Notes: generated from the letters alone by a model not told the origin. Positions 9,376 to 19,094 are shown, counted from the first letter of the stretch. The stretch: DNA of 64,000 nt from Psychrobacter immobilis (GCF_904846065.1 NZ_CAJGZV010000001.1:1736001-1800000); one strand, 5' to 3'. A program made the numbers and translations.

Positions 9376-9855
9376 ATGAAAGGGGATAAAGAGGTTATTC
9401 GCGCTTTAAATAAAGTGCTCGGACAGTCATTGATTGCCATCAACCAGTACTTTTTACATGCGCGCATTGCGCGCCATTGGGGATTAGAAGCCCTTAATGA
9501 GAGTTTCTACAAACAATCCATCGCTGAGATGAAATGGTCTGATGAGCTGATTGCCCGAATTTTATTGCTAGGCGGTTTACCAAATTTGCAAGATTACGGC
9601 AAGATGTTCATCGGTGAAGATGTGCCAGAGATTATCGAATGCAATTTGCGCTTAGAAAAACAAAAGTTCGAGATCATTACCGATGCTATTACTCTATGTG
9701 AAACAAAGTCTGACTATGTGTCACGCCAGCTATTGGTGACGCTAAAAGATGGTAATGAAGAGTATCAAGACTGGTTAGAGACTCAAGAAGACTTGATCGA
9801 AAGCGTTGGGGTTGAGCGCTATATCCAATCACAAATGGATGATGACGCGCCTTAA
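9376..9855 (+). CDS. bfr: Bacterioferritin, haem-binding subunit lacking ferroxidase centre
   Basis: Second bacterioferritin subunit, 159 residues from ATG 9376, which has GGGAGAGAG upstream; the in-frame ATG at 9358 would put that site inside the gene. Met52 for haem ligation is present (IAEMKW), and the E. coli-like MKGDKEVI, AINQYFLHAR and LPNLQDYGK blocks are strong. Several ferroxidase ligands are replaced by eye alignment: Glu18 to Ser, His54 to Trp, Glu127 to Asn and His130 to Tyr, while Glu94 is kept. The subunit is therefore expected to carry haem and work with the upstream ferroxidase subunit in a mixed 24-mer. Confidence 0.93.
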   Translation: MKGDKEVIRALNKVLGQSLIAINQYFLHARIARHWGLEALNESFYKQSIAEMKWSDELIARILLLGGLPNLQDYGKMFIGEDVPEIIECNLRLEKQKFEIITDAITLCETKSDYVSRQLLVTLKDGNEEYQDWLETQEDLIESVGVERYIQSQMDDDAP

Positions 9856-9891
9856 TGGTTCATTATTGATGCAATGAGCCGTACTGTGCTC

Positions 9892-9945
9892 TAAAAATGC
9901 CAGCGTGTCTTGTGGTTTATAATCACTTACATGTTGGCATTTTTA
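9892..9945. terminator. Bidirectional terminator between bfr and the exporter gene
   Basis: Arms TAAAAATGCCAGCGTGT / ACATGTTGGCATTTTTA pair at 15 of 17 positions, with A- and T-runs at the ends. It lies between convergent genes. Confidence 0.75.
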
Positions 9946-10046
9946 TGTCTCATATTTGACAACGCGTGCTATCAGCACTGCTGACAAAAGCAACGCTTAA
10001 TCAATATTTTTTCAAACTCTTTATTCAAAATCTAAATATCAGCGGC

Positions 10047-11423
10047 TCAGTATAAGCCGCGCCCATCTTCGGGCTTAAGTCGTAAGAAGTACAGCCCCGA
10101 GAGAATGGTCAAGACCCCAAGTATCCAATAGGTGGTTTGAAACGCTGTCAGCGTATCCATTTGTAGGCGCTCACGTAACAGCGTCAGTACCGCTGCCCCA
10201 AAAGCAATACCGAAACTAATCGCTAACTGCTGATTGACCGCCATCAAGCTATTGCCGCTACTGGTTTGAGCGCCTTCTAAATCACCGATAGTAATCGTAT
10301 TCATCGCGCTGAATTGCATAGAATTACAAGCGCCCATTATGGTCAAAATAGGGATAAACCATAACCACTGTGAGGCATCGGTAAACTGTGCCAACACAAT
10401 GATGAGAGTGCCCATCAAAAACGTGTTGAAGACCAGCACTTTGCGATAAGTATAACGCTGAATAATTTTACTGACCCAGGGTTTAATCCCGATAGCACCG
10501 ACTGCGATGGGCGCGAGTAGCCAACCTGCCTGCGATGGTGAATATTCAAACACCACTTGCAGCAACAGCGGCAGCAAAAACGGTACAGCGCTAATACCTA
10601 AGCGCGTGAATAGGTTACCAGTGATGCCAATACGAAAGGTGCGAATGTCAAACAAACTCAAGGGGAACAACGGTGCTTGACGACGCTTGGCGTGCCAGAT
10701 ATAAGCGCCGATCAATAAACTGGCCACCAAACTAAGCAGCAACCCATAAAACCCTCGACCAGTCTGTGAGCCGAACTCTACAGCAAGCGTAAACCCACAA
10801 GCAGCGGCGGCAAACAATAAAAATCCTGTCCAATCAAGCCGCTTGGTATCCTCAAATAGTGCGGGAACCAGTTTTTTGCCCATGATAAAACCAAAAATGC
10901 CCATCGGTATATTGATCAAAAATATCCAATGCCAACTGGTATATTGTACGATATAGCCACCTAAGACCGGTCCTACTAGCGGTGCTACCAAAGCAGGAAT
11001 TACCGCAAAGTTCATGACGGTCAGCAGCTTATTGCGTGGGTAGGATTTGACCAATATTAAGCGAGCCACAGGCGTCATCATCGCCCCGCCAATACCTTGT
11101 ATAACCCGTGAACCAATCAAAAAATCCAACGTTGGTGACGCAGCACATAGTAGTGAGCCAATACAAAAGATAATAATCGCTGCCAAAAATACTCGGCGCG
11201 TGCCGTATTTATCCGCCAAAAAACCACTGATGGGAATAAATATGGCCAAAGTTAGCGCATAACTGATCACCGCCCACTGCATTTTTAATGGAGACTCACC
11301 CAGCGCCTGTGCCATCTGCGGTAATGAGGTATTTAGTATAGTGGCATCCAAAATTTGCATAAATAGCGCCACCGCTAGCACATAGGGCAAGTATTTATCT
11401 TGTGTCGGGGTTAGCGTTACCAT
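10047..11423 (-). CDS. MFS exporter of the DHA2 (EmrB/QacA) family, MdtD-like
   Basis: Inner-membrane proton-driven exporter of 458 residues. It has many hydrophobic helices, the motif LDATILNTSLPQMAQALGES in the first helix, motif A GFLADKYGTRR, and motif C-like GPVLGGYIVQYTSWHWIFLINIP. The sequence follows E. coli MdtD closely at GGAMMTPVARL and SSGNSL, so a drug or metabolite export role is likely, but the substrate cannot be read from sequence. No membrane-fusion partner or regulator is adjacent. It stands alone and converges on the bacterioferritin genes. Confidence 0.85.
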   Translation of the reverse strand: MVTLTPTQDKYLPYVLAVALFMQILDATILNTSLPQMAQALGESPLKMQWAVISYALTLAIFIPISGFLADKYGTRRVFLAAIIIFCIGSLLCAASPTLDFLIGSRVIQGIGGAMMTPVARLILVKSYPRNKLLTVMNFAVIPALVAPLVGPVLGGYIVQYTSWHWIFLINIPMGIFGFIMGKKLVPALFEDTKRLDWTGFLLFAAAACGFTLAVEFGSQTGRGFYGLLLSLVASLLIGAYIWHAKRRQAPLFPLSLFDIRTFRIGITGNLFTRLGISAVPFLLPLLLQVVFEYSPSQAGWLLAPIAVGAIGIKPWVSKIIQRYTYRKVLVFNTFLMGTLIIVLAQFTDASQWLWFIPILTIMGACNSMQFSAMNTITIGDLEGAQTSSGNSLMAVNQQLAISFGIAFGAAVLTLLRERLQMDTLTAFQTTYWILGVLTILSGLYFLRLKPEDGRGLY

Positions 11424-11778
11424 GTAAATCTCATTAGATATCCCATCATAAAATGAACAAAATAGTCTATTGACGACTAATTCGCTATACCAACCGAGTA
11501 GTATAAGAAAGACTCAATCATAATAAAAGGGAATCAAAGTAACGGCTGGCGGTTGAGGTTATAAAATTCTGTGCTTAGAGGTAATAATATTAACACTGCT
11601 TACAAGAGAGGGCTTTAATATCAGGGTTGGTTATCGTTATAGTAAACCCTCGCTAACGACTTAAGCCAATAGATAAGCAATACAGCCAATCTCATCTCAA
11701 TCATATGAGATGGAATTGACTACCGACGATATAAGTAGAAGCATCAACAATACGATAAAGATAAACTGAGGATATATT
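11424..11778. other. Divergent intergenic region
   Basis: No gene seen. It separates the minus-strand exporter from the plus-strand glutathione transferase and should contain both promoters. Confidence 0.4.
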
Positions 11779-12633
11779 ATGAGTCAGGAAAATAACAAAG
11801 CTTGCAATCATACCGATGGGCAAAACGATAAATATGTCCCGCCAAAGGTTTGGACGCAGGACAAAGAAAACGGTGGTAAGTTTGCCAGTATCAATCGCCC
11901 AACAGCGGGTGCGCGCTATGAGAAAGCGCTGCCAGTAGGCGATGCGCCATTACAGCTGTACTCATTGAATACGCCAAATGGCGTCAAGGTTAATATCCTG
12001 TTAGAAGAGCTTGCCGAGATTGGTGTTAAAGGTGCTGAATATGATGCCTATAAAATTGATATCTCTCAAGGAGAGCAGTTTGGTTCTGGCTTTGTAGCAA
12101 TAAACCCTAACTCAAAAATTCCAGCCTTGGTTGATCATTCTGCCGATATAGCTGGCGAGCCGATAGCGCTTTTCGAGTCTGGTGCTATCTTGATGTATCT
12201 GGCAGAAAAATTTGACCAATTTATGCCTTTATCACTTGGCAAAGCACGGGCAGAGTGTTTGTCTTGGGTCATGTGGCAGATGGGCAGTGCGCCGTTCTTA
12301 GGTGGCGGTTTCGGACATTTTTATGCTTATGCGCCTGAACCGCTAGAGTACCCGATCAACCGCTATACCATGGAAACCAAACGCCAGCTCGATGTGCTGG
12401 ATACCCACCTAAAAGACAGCACATATATGTGTGGTAACAACGAAGCCGATTATAATATTGCGGATATGATTATTTGGGCATGGTATGGACAATTGGTGCT
12501 TGGAAAGCTCTATGATGCCGCCGAGTTCCTACAAGTTGATGACTACAAGCATGTGAAGCGCTGGGCACAGGCAATTGCTGAACGTCCAGCCGTTAAGCGT
12601 GCCGTAGACCTGTCATTAAAGCCTATTGACTAA
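11779..12633 (+). CDS. yghU: Glutathione S-transferase family protein, YghU-like
   Basis: Cytosolic glutathione-dependent enzyme of 284 residues, close in sequence to E. coli YghU (a Nu-class transferase with disulfide-bond reductase activity). Shared blocks include PLQLYSLNTPNGVKVNILLEEL (thioredoxin-fold start), NPNSKIPALVDH, FESGAILMYLAEKF, and APFLGGGFGHFYAYAP with NRYTMETKRQLDVLD in the helical domain. The N-terminus of about 50 residues before the thioredoxin fold is usual for this class. GAGG lies before the start, and a clear terminator follows, so it is probably monocistronic. The physiological substrate is unknown. Confidence 0.92.
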   Translation: MSQENNKACNHTDGQNDKYVPPKVWTQDKENGGKFASINRPTAGARYEKALPVGDAPLQLYSLNTPNGVKVNILLEELAEIGVKGAEYDAYKIDISQGEQFGSGFVAINPNSKIPALVDHSADIAGEPIALFESGAILMYLAEKFDQFMPLSLGKARAECLSWVMWQMGSAPFLGGGFGHFYAYAPEPLEYPINRYTMETKRQLDVLDTHLKDSTYMCGNNEADYNIADMIIWAWYGQLVLGKLYDAAEFLQVDDYKHVKRWAQAIAERPAVKRAVDLSLKPID

Positions 12634-12657
12634 ACCTATCGATAACAGACGCATTAA

Positions 12658-12702
12658 TAAAATCAAGGCTGATAGGCTATTTGCTTATCAGCCTTGATTT
12701 TA
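12658..12702 (+). terminator. Terminator after yghU
   Basis: Perfect long stem TAAAATCAAGGCTGATA / TATCAGCCTTGATTTTA with an 11-base loop. Confidence 0.85.
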
Positions 12703-13184
12703 TCCGACATCTTGCTATTCTATATTCATATATGGTTATATTAAAATAGAGATATACTTACCTGTTTACACAATGATACATTAGTACAACAGATAGAAAC
12801 CTTAGTACGTTAAGATAGCTTGAGTACCTCAAGCATATAACACCTTAATGAGCGGGTATTTATAGTGCTTATTTGATTGGTTTAATATTATTGGGATATC
12901 AGCAAGGCGAATAGAGCCACTTATTATAATAGACTGAGTAAATCAGACAGAATATCTGATTGAAATAAGATTGACTATATTGATGGATAATGATTATGAA
13001 GGATGATAACCGTAAACGGATCAACTTCTCACGACAGGCGATGGCTAGCGAATTAAAAGTTATCAATACCAAACTCAGCGCCATTTATAACGATCAACAG
13101 ATAGATGCTGATCGATACTCAATATTGCAATACAAAGCCAACTTAACCACCCATCCTAAAAAAATAAAAAAGATACTCTTATTG
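12703..13184. other. Intergenic region before the DUF1176 gene
   Basis: AT-rich region with no convincing separate gene. An in-frame ATG at 12990 would extend the next gene by 65 residues through this stretch, but those residues are polar and precede an obvious signal peptide, so they are more likely untranslated leader. Confidence 0.4.
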
Positions 13185-14267
13185 ATGATAAAAAATAAAA
13201 TACGATTACCTATGTTTGCGGCTATCAGCGCAGCTTTATTTAGTACAGCGACGATGGCCAGCAATGGCGTTGAATTTACCAATCAAGACTGGCAGGTAGT
13301 CTGCGACAATACCCGTACGTGCCGGCTGGCAGGCTATCAAGCAGAAAACAATAGCGAATTTCCTATATCGGTATTGCTCATACGCCGTGCAGGTGCAAAT
13401 GCTGGTGTGGATGGCAAGGTAAAGCTGGGCGGTGCTAAAGAAAGCTCATCTAAAGCCTTGATGCAACTTGGCAATCGTCATCGTATATCATTGTTCATCA
13501 ATGGTAGAGACTATGGCGAAACCAAGCCTTTTTCAACTGCAGCAGGTAATGCTGACCTGACCCCAACACAAGTCACAGCGCTACTAGAAGCACTGACTAA
13601 GTCAAGCAAAATTGAGCTAGTGCTACGTAACTCACGCTGGCAACTGTCTGATAAAGGGGCTAGCGCCGTCATGCTCAAAGCAGATGAAGCCCAAGGTCGA
13701 GTAGGGACGTCATCTGCCTTTATCAATACTGATGGTGCCGCCAAATCAAATAGCACTGTATTGTCACCCAAGTCAGCACCAAAACTTCGCTTTGTGGCGC
13801 CCAATCCGAAAGCCGTCGCTAGTGACAATAGAAAGTTTGTGATGAAATCGTCGCAGCTAGCGGCGCTGATGAAGAGTACAATGAAAGATGCGGATAGCGA
13901 CTGTCCCAATCTATCAGACAAATCACCATGGCGTGTGAGCCGACTGAATAGCTCACAGCTGTTGGCACAACACGATTGCTGGACAGGTGCTTATAATACT
14001 GGTGCAGGTATCTGGGTCATCAATGACAGTAAACCTTATAAACCGACATTGGTAACCACCAACGCCACTGGCTATGATAAGGGTAAAATCACTTCCGTAC
14101 AAAAAGGTCGCGGCATTGGTGATTGTTTAACCAAGACTGATTGGGTATGGACAGGTAAGGCATTTGAAAAAAGCCATGAAAGTACCACAGGACTTTGCCG
14201 TATGATTGAAGCGGGCGGTGCGTGGCAGCTGCCGACGTATGTCACTGAAGTTAAAATGGTGCGATAG
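13185..14267 (+). CDS. Secreted DUF1176 domain protein
   Basis: Exported protein of about 360 residues. The start at 13185 places a standard signal peptide (MIKNKIRLPMFAAISAALFS, cleavage near TMA|SNG) at the N-terminus. The upstream in-frame ATG at 12990 has a better-looking context but would hide the signal peptide behind 65 residues. The mature part opens with FTNQDWQVVCDNTRTCRLAGY, the DUF1176 signature, and ends with LCRMIEAGGAWQLPTYVTEV. Several cysteines suggest periplasmic disulfides. The molecular function of DUF1176 is not established. Confidence 0.8.
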   Translation: MIKNKIRLPMFAAISAALFSTATMASNGVEFTNQDWQVVCDNTRTCRLAGYQAENNSEFPISVLLIRRAGANAGVDGKVKLGGAKESSSKALMQLGNRHRISLFINGRDYGETKPFSTAAGNADLTPTQVTALLEALTKSSKIELVLRNSRWQLSDKGASAVMLKADEAQGRVGTSSAFINTDGAAKSNSTVLSPKSAPKLRFVAPNPKAVASDNRKFVMKSSQLAALMKSTMKDADSDCPNLSDKSPWRVSRLNSSQLLAQHDCWTGAYNTGAGIWVINDSKPYKPTLVTTNATGYDKGKITSVQKGRGIGDCLTKTDWVWTGKAFEKSHESTTGLCRMIEAGGAWQLPTYVTEVKMVR

Positions 14268-14850
14268 CCGCCAATAATACTGCTGATTGTCTTATTACTC
14301 AGCATATTGAATGCGTACATCTATAAGTAATTTTGCTTTATTTACCGAGAAATTTAATAAATAGCTACATATAATATTTTATTGTGCTATACTGCGTCGC
14401 CACGTTAGCTTAGGCTTTCGTGAATTATGAGATTGATAACATCGCCTGCGATTTTGGGTCTAGGATGACCATAAGTAATTGTTGCCGATGATTTTGTGTA
14501 CTTGAATAACCTGTCATGAAAATAGCAGTTATTTTTGACTCATATCTTATCTACCGAACCATAAATGTGGTTTAAATTGGTTGTTATTCGCGATTATTTG
14601 CTTTGGACAAAGCATTAATAATACGCTTATATCAAACAAGGATGAGACACTCGGCACTACCACCAAAATACGTCAGACAGCACGAACGCATTTATTGTAG
14701 AGGCTCTAAGCTTTATTGGCTTGGCTTCTGATTATCGACACTTACATGTGGTCCGGTAATTCTTTAATAAAGGCAGCGTGGTGAACGGTTATCAGTGGTA
14801 TGCATCAAGCTTGCTGAATTTACAGCAACTTATACTTACCAAGGATTCTC
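14268..14850 (+). other. Long 5' leader of the DEAD-box helicase gene
   Basis: Non-coding stretch of 583 bases. An extended -10 candidate TGCTATACT lies at 14385-14393, which would give a leader of about 450 nucleotides. Long leaders are known for cold-inducible RNA helicase genes such as E. coli deaD; the same type of control is inferred here, not shown. Confidence 0.4.
14385..14393 (+). promoter_or_regulatory. Candidate extended -10 promoter element for the helicase gene
   Basis: TGCTATACT fits the extended -10 form TGnTATAAT with one mismatch. No good -35 is seen. The transcription start would be near 14400. Confidence 0.35.
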
Positions 14851-16515
14851 ATGACTGATATTTTATCTGCAATCGCCGCTGAAAACGGCATCATCGAAAA
14901 CACTGACACTCCAAATACTGATACTAATAATCAAGCGGCTACTACTGACGCGACTGATGAAGATCAAATTACCTTTGCTGAACTAGACATTGCCAAGCCG
15001 ATTTTGACCGCGCTTGATCGCAGTGGTTATACCAATCCAACACCTATTCAAGCACAAGCGATTCCTTTTGCTCTAGCAGGTCGTGACTTACTATTGTCTG
15101 CGCAAACCGGTAGTGGTAAAACAGCGGCATTCGTTATCCCTGTACTTGACCGTTTAAGCCGTGCCACTAGCTTTGATAAACTAACTAAAGCCCTTATCTT
15201 AACGCCAACGCGTGAACTTGCTCAGCAAGTACATGATAGCGTACGTACTTATTCTAAAGATATGCGTGGTCTATTCTGCGTACCTTTAGTTGGCGGCGCA
15301 CCATACAATGGTCAGATCACTGCGTTGAAAAAAGGCGTTCAAGTTATCGTTGCGACCCCAGGTCGTCTACTTGACCATATCAATGCTGGTCGTGTTGACT
15401 TATCAAGCCTAGAAATTTTGGTCCTTGATGAAGCTGACCGTATGCTAGACATGGGTTTTGCTGATGACATCAGTGACATCCTTCGTGCCGCACCAATTGA
15501 TCGTCAAACGATCATGTGTTCTGCAACTTGGGATGGCCCAGTAGGTAAAATCGCTGCCAGTTTCACTAAGAACCCTGAGCGTGTATCAATCAAAGTAGAA
15601 TCTGCACACATCGAAGAAAAAGTGTACTACTGTGATGATTTCGATCACAAAAACCGTTTACTTGACAAAATCGTTTGCCAGCAAGATATGGAACAGATCA
15701 TTATCTTTGCTGCTACCAAACGTAGCACTGAAAAACTGGCCAAACAGCTACAAGAAGCAGGTCATAAAGCAAGCTTCCTACATGGTGACTTGCCACAAAG
15801 CAAGCGTAACCGTATCGTTCAAGACTTGCGTAATGGTAAAGTTAAAATCCTAGTAGCGACTGACGTTGCTGCTCGTGGTCTAGACATCCCAGCAATCTCG
15901 CACGTTATCAACTATGACTTGCCACGCCAAACTGAAGATTACGTCCATCGTATCGGTCGTTGTGGTCGTGCTGGTCGTACTGGTATCGCTATCAGCTTAT
16001 GTAGCATGGATGACCGTCCACAGCTAAACGCTATCAACCGTTATTTAGATCGCAAAATGGAAGTATGTATCATCGAAGGCATGGAGCCTAAGAAAACATA
16101 CGTACCTAGCGAAAACAAAGGTAATGGTCGTGGCCGTGGTCGTGGTCGCTCTAACGGTGGTGGTAATGGTCAAGGCCGTGGTCGTTCAAGCGGTGGCTAT
16201 CAAGGTAATCCTGCTAATGCTCGTGGTCGTTCAAGCGACAGCTCATCAACTGGTCAACGCGCTAGCAATGACAGCGGCTATCAAGGTAAGCCACGTGATT
16301 CATCTGGTAAGCCAAATGAGCGTTCAGGTGGCAAGCCTTATCAAGGCAAGCGCACTGGTGGCCCTAGCCGCGGTGATAGCACTGGCGTTCCACGTGGTGA
16401 GCGCGCTGCAACTGGTCGCGGTCGTCCAAGTGGCAGCCAAGGTCGCCCAGCAGGTCGTTCTGACAGCCGTGGTCAAGGTCGTCCAAACGGCGGCAACCGT
16501 GGTAACAACTCGTAA
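14851..16515 (+). CDS. DEAD-box ATP-dependent RNA helicase with Gly/Arg-rich tail
   Basis: Cytoplasmic RNA helicase of 554 residues that unwinds or remodels RNA using ATP. Motifs in order: Q motif TNPTPIQ near residue 61, motif I AQTGSGKT at 84-91, Ia PTRELA near 119, II DEAD at 193-196, III SAT at 224-226, and VI HRIGRCGRAG near 370. From about residue 410 to the end the chain is a low-complexity tail rich in Gly, Arg, Ser, Asn and Gln with many GRGR and GRS units, a typical RNA-binding region. The core resembles RhlE/DeaD-type helicases; the exact subgroup is not certain. Codon use is strongly biased towards GGT/CGT, suggesting high expression. A terminator follows at once. Confidence 0.93.
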   Translation: MTDILSAIAAENGIIENTDTPNTDTNNQAATTDATDEDQITFAELDIAKPILTALDRSGYTNPTPIQAQAIPFALAGRDLLLSAQTGSGKTAAFVIPVLDRLSRATSFDKLTKALILTPTRELAQQVHDSVRTYSKDMRGLFCVPLVGGAPYNGQITALKKGVQVIVATPGRLLDHINAGRVDLSSLEILVLDEADRMLDMGFADDISDILRAAPIDRQTIMCSATWDGPVGKIAASFTKNPERVSIKVESAHIEEKVYYCDDFDHKNRLLDKIVCQQDMEQIIIFAATKRSTEKLAKQLQEAGHKASFLHGDLPQSKRNRIVQDLRNGKVKILVATDVAARGLDIPAISHVINYDLPRQTEDYVHRIGRCGRAGRTGIAISLCSMDDRPQLNAINRYLDRKMEVCIIEGMEPKKTYVPSENKGNGRGRGRGRSNGGGNGQGRGRSSGGYQGNPANARGRSSDSSSTGQRASNDSGYQGKPRDSSGKPNERSGGKPYQGKRTGGPSRGDSTGVPRGERAATGRGRPSGSQGRPAGRSDSRGQGRPNGGNRGNNS

Positions 16516-16572
16516 TACTGTTATATTTGGTGATTAAAATTATTAATTACTTGATCGCCTAAAGATAGCACT

Positions 16573-16604
16573 AAAAAGCCAGATACTCGTTATCTGGCTT
16601 TTTT
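16573..16604 (+). terminator. Terminator after the helicase gene
   Basis: AAAAAGCCAGATA / TATCTGGCTTTTTT stem with a short loop and T-run. Confidence 0.9.
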
Positions 16605-16690
16605 GTGTTTATTCGATCGCTGCTTGCGCGTTTTTTTCGCCTTGTCTATACTAACAAGCTTTTATTCATCGTGTGCTGCGGAGCTATTTG

Positions 16691-17935
16691 ATGCCCGATA
16701 TTTCTCATTTAACTATTGATAGCCTGCCATTGGCTTTTGGCATCATTATGGCCATTATCGGTTTGGTTTTTTATACCCAAGGATTACCCGGTAAATTCTG
16801 GCAGCGCTTTTATGCGGTATTGCCGGGTATTGTGCTGTGCTGCTTTATCCCTGCAACGCTTAATAGTTTAGGCGTCTTCGCTGACGGTATCGGCTCACAG
16901 ATTTATGGCTTTACTGCCACGTATCTGTTGCCAGCAAGTTTGCTGTTAATGACCTTATCGATGGATGTACCGAAGATATTGGGGCTAGGCTGGAAAGCCA
17001 TCGCCATGTTTTTTGCTGCTAGTATCGCGATTATTATTAGTGGTCCAATAAGCTTAGGTGTCGCTAAATGGATATCGCCTGAGATGTTTACTGATGACAC
17101 GCTATGGCGTGGGTTTTCGGCGGTGGCGGGTAGCTGGATCGGCGGCGCGGCAAATCAAGCAGCGATGAAAGAGTTGTTTGGCGTCAGTGATGATTTATTT
17201 GGGATGATGATTTTGGTCGATACCACCAATGCTTCATTATGGTTATTGGCTATCTTGGTATTGGCGAAGCATAGCGATAAGATAGATAGGCTATTGAGGG
17301 CAGACACCAGTAGTATTGATAAAGTGATTAAGGCGGTTGAGAATTATGAGCGTGACAATGCTCGTCCAGCAACTTTAAATGACTTGATGGTGATGTTTGG
17401 CTTATGCTTTGCTATGGTGGGTGTCGCACACTTTGTTGGTGGGCAAATTGCAGGGTTTTTTGCGCCCTATAGCTGGGCAGTACAATATAGCTTTGCCAGC
17501 TCATTCTTTTGGATGGTTGTGATTATAACCTTGATAGGGGTTATTTTTTCCTTTACCAAGATTCGTAGGCTCGACCATGTGGGCGCTTCCAAAATTGGTA
17601 CGGTATTTATCTTTATCTTAATTGCTGCCATTGGTATGCAAATCAATCTTGCGGGTATCGTTTCGCAATGGCGACTGCTCCTTATTGGTTTATTATGGAT
17701 GAGCATTCACGTTGTCATTATCTTTGCTGTGGCTAGGATGATTCGTGCGCCGTTTTTCTTTTTGGCAGTCGGCTCCAATGCCAATACTGGCGGTGCCTCA
17801 TCAGCACCCATTGTCGCAACAGCGTTTCACCCATCGCTTGCACCTGTGGGTGTGTTTTTGGGCATTCTGGGCTATGCGGTAGGCACTTTCGGTGGCTATA
17901 TTAGTACCCAATTGATGCGCTTGGTAGTAGGGTGA
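16691..17935 (+). CDS. DUF819 family membrane protein (YjcL-like)
   Basis: Polytopic inner-membrane protein of 414 residues from ATG 16691, chosen for GGAG seven bases upstream (an in-frame GTG at 16673 lacks this). About ten hydrophobic segments are visible. Glycine-rich re-entrant blocks GSWIGGAANQAAMKELFGV and GSNANTGGASSAPIVATAF are the hallmark of DUF819, and the end FLGILGYAVGTFGGYIS is also typical. The family is suspected to be a transporter, but substrate and mechanism are not established. It stands between two terminators. Confidence 0.85.
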   Translation: MPDISHLTIDSLPLAFGIIMAIIGLVFYTQGLPGKFWQRFYAVLPGIVLCCFIPATLNSLGVFADGIGSQIYGFTATYLLPASLLLMTLSMDVPKILGLGWKAIAMFFAASIAIIISGPISLGVAKWISPEMFTDDTLWRGFSAVAGSWIGGAANQAAMKELFGVSDDLFGMMILVDTTNASLWLLAILVLAKHSDKIDRLLRADTSSIDKVIKAVENYERDNARPATLNDLMVMFGLCFAMVGVAHFVGGQIAGFFAPYSWAVQYSFASSFFWMVVIITLIGVIFSFTKIRRLDHVGASKIGTVFIFILIAAIGMQINLAGIVSQWRLLLIGLLWMSIHVVIIFAVARMIRAPFFFLAVGSNANTGGASSAPIVATAFHPSLAPVGVFLGILGYAVGTFGGYISTQLMRLVVG

Positions 17936-18013
17936 GCGCGAATATAATGCTCAGCATTGACCAGTCATATATCTACAGAGAGAAAAACTTTCAATTTATA
18001 CCAATTTAATAAC

Positions 18014-18041
18014 AAAAAGCCGACTTCACCGTCGGCTTTTT
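18014..18041 (+). terminator. Terminator after the DUF819 gene
   Basis: AAAAAGCCGAC / GTCGGCTTTTT stem, six-base loop and T-run. Confidence 0.9.
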
Positions 18042-18127
18042 GCTTGTAGTATCAATACATACCAAATTGAGCAAACACTCAAATTTGATATTAAATGTTT
18101 TTGACTCAAAACTATAAGGATAAAACA

Positions 18128-18676
18128 ATGCAAGCAAACTACAACCCAAAAATCATTGCTGGTGCAACATTCCCCAATATCGAAGTACCCACTTATAATG
18201 GTGACATGACGCTATTAGGCAAGCCCGAAAATGGTCATGACTGGAAAATGGTGGTTGTTTACCGAGGTCAACACTGTCCCATTTGCACCAAATACCTCAA
18301 TCAGTTAGAAACATTAAAATCAGCATTTAATGAAACGGGTGTCGACGTCATCGCTGTTTCAGGTGACAGCAAAGAGCAGGTAGAAAGTCATTTGGAAAAA
18401 ATAAATGTAAGCTTTCCTATCGCCTATGATCTGACCGTTGAACAAATGAAAATGCTGGGTCTTTATATCTCCAACCCACGTTCAGAGAAAGAAACCGATC
18501 ATCCATTTGCAGAGCCCGGCTTGTTTGTTATTAATACAGAAGGGGAGATTCAGATTGTAGATATCTCCAACGCTCCTTTTGCTAGACCTGAGCTGGAAGC
18601 CTTGGCAAATGGTCTAGCCTTTATCAGAAATCCAGAAAACAACTATCCTATTCGTGGTACACACGATTATGCTTAA
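18128..18676 (+). CDS. Peroxiredoxin-like (AhpC/TSA, redoxin fold) protein
   Basis: Predicted cytosolic thiol protein of 182 residues from ATG 18128 (AAGGATAAAACA upstream). The fold is seen in AGATFPNIEVPTYNG and VVVYRGQHCPICTKYLNQLE, with Cys50 and Cys53 forming a CPIC pair, followed by VDVIAVSGDSKEQV and the GLFVINTEGEI strand. The N-terminal Cys is in the position of the peroxidatic cysteine of AhpC-type enzymes, but the CxxC layout is closer to thioredoxin-like peroxiredoxins. A role in peroxide removal or thiol exchange is inferred. It appears to be monocistronic. Confidence 0.8.
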   Translation: MQANYNPKIIAGATFPNIEVPTYNGDMTLLGKPENGHDWKMVVVYRGQHCPICTKYLNQLETLKSAFNETGVDVIAVSGDSKEQVESHLEKINVSFPIAYDLTVEQMKMLGLYISNPRSEKETDHPFAEPGLFVINTEGEIQIVDISNAPFARPELEALANGLAFIRNPENNYPIRGTHDYA

Positions 18677-19094
18677 GACTGTATTATTGACGACGGCATT
18701 TTTTCTTGATGTCAGACATTTAATACGCTTAAGTGTGGCTGTAAACTCAAAACTAAACTAATAAATAGTCAAAGACGTAAATTCATAGGGCAGTGCATCA
18801 TAACCGATGCATTGTCTTTTTTATTGCAAACGCTCTTTATTGTTAACATTCTCTCCAAAAGCTGAAATCACAAGACTTATTCATACAGGTGTGCACTCAC
18901 AGTCAAAAACTCTGCACTGTCAGTCAATTAATTTACCAAAAACCTCGCTATAGTAAAAAAGCTTCGTCATTAGGATAGATGACGACCAGACAAAGAATGA
19001 GTGTAATTGTGAAGTATTGACGGCCACATTGGGCGCTATATTTTACAGAGCCACTCATATCTTCTGATATAAATTTCTAGACAGGGAGTCTCAC
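18677..19094. other. Intergenic region before the hydantoinase genes
   Basis: No gene seen. It holds an imperfect terminator hairpin at 18790-18822 (GCAGTGCATC...GATGCATTGTC with T-run) for the peroxiredoxin-like gene and presumably the promoter of the hyu genes, which start after AGGGAG at 19083-19088. Confidence 0.5.

Noticed and set aside
16120..16500. Short repeated GGTCGT-type units suggesting a repeat array
   Set aside because: They are codons of the GR-rich helicase tail, irregular in spacing, in frame, and not a CRISPR array.
16124..16537. 137-codon frame rich in Val and Ala
   Set aside because: It is the shifted reading of the repetitive Gly/Arg tail of the helicase gene; composition is an artefact of that tail.
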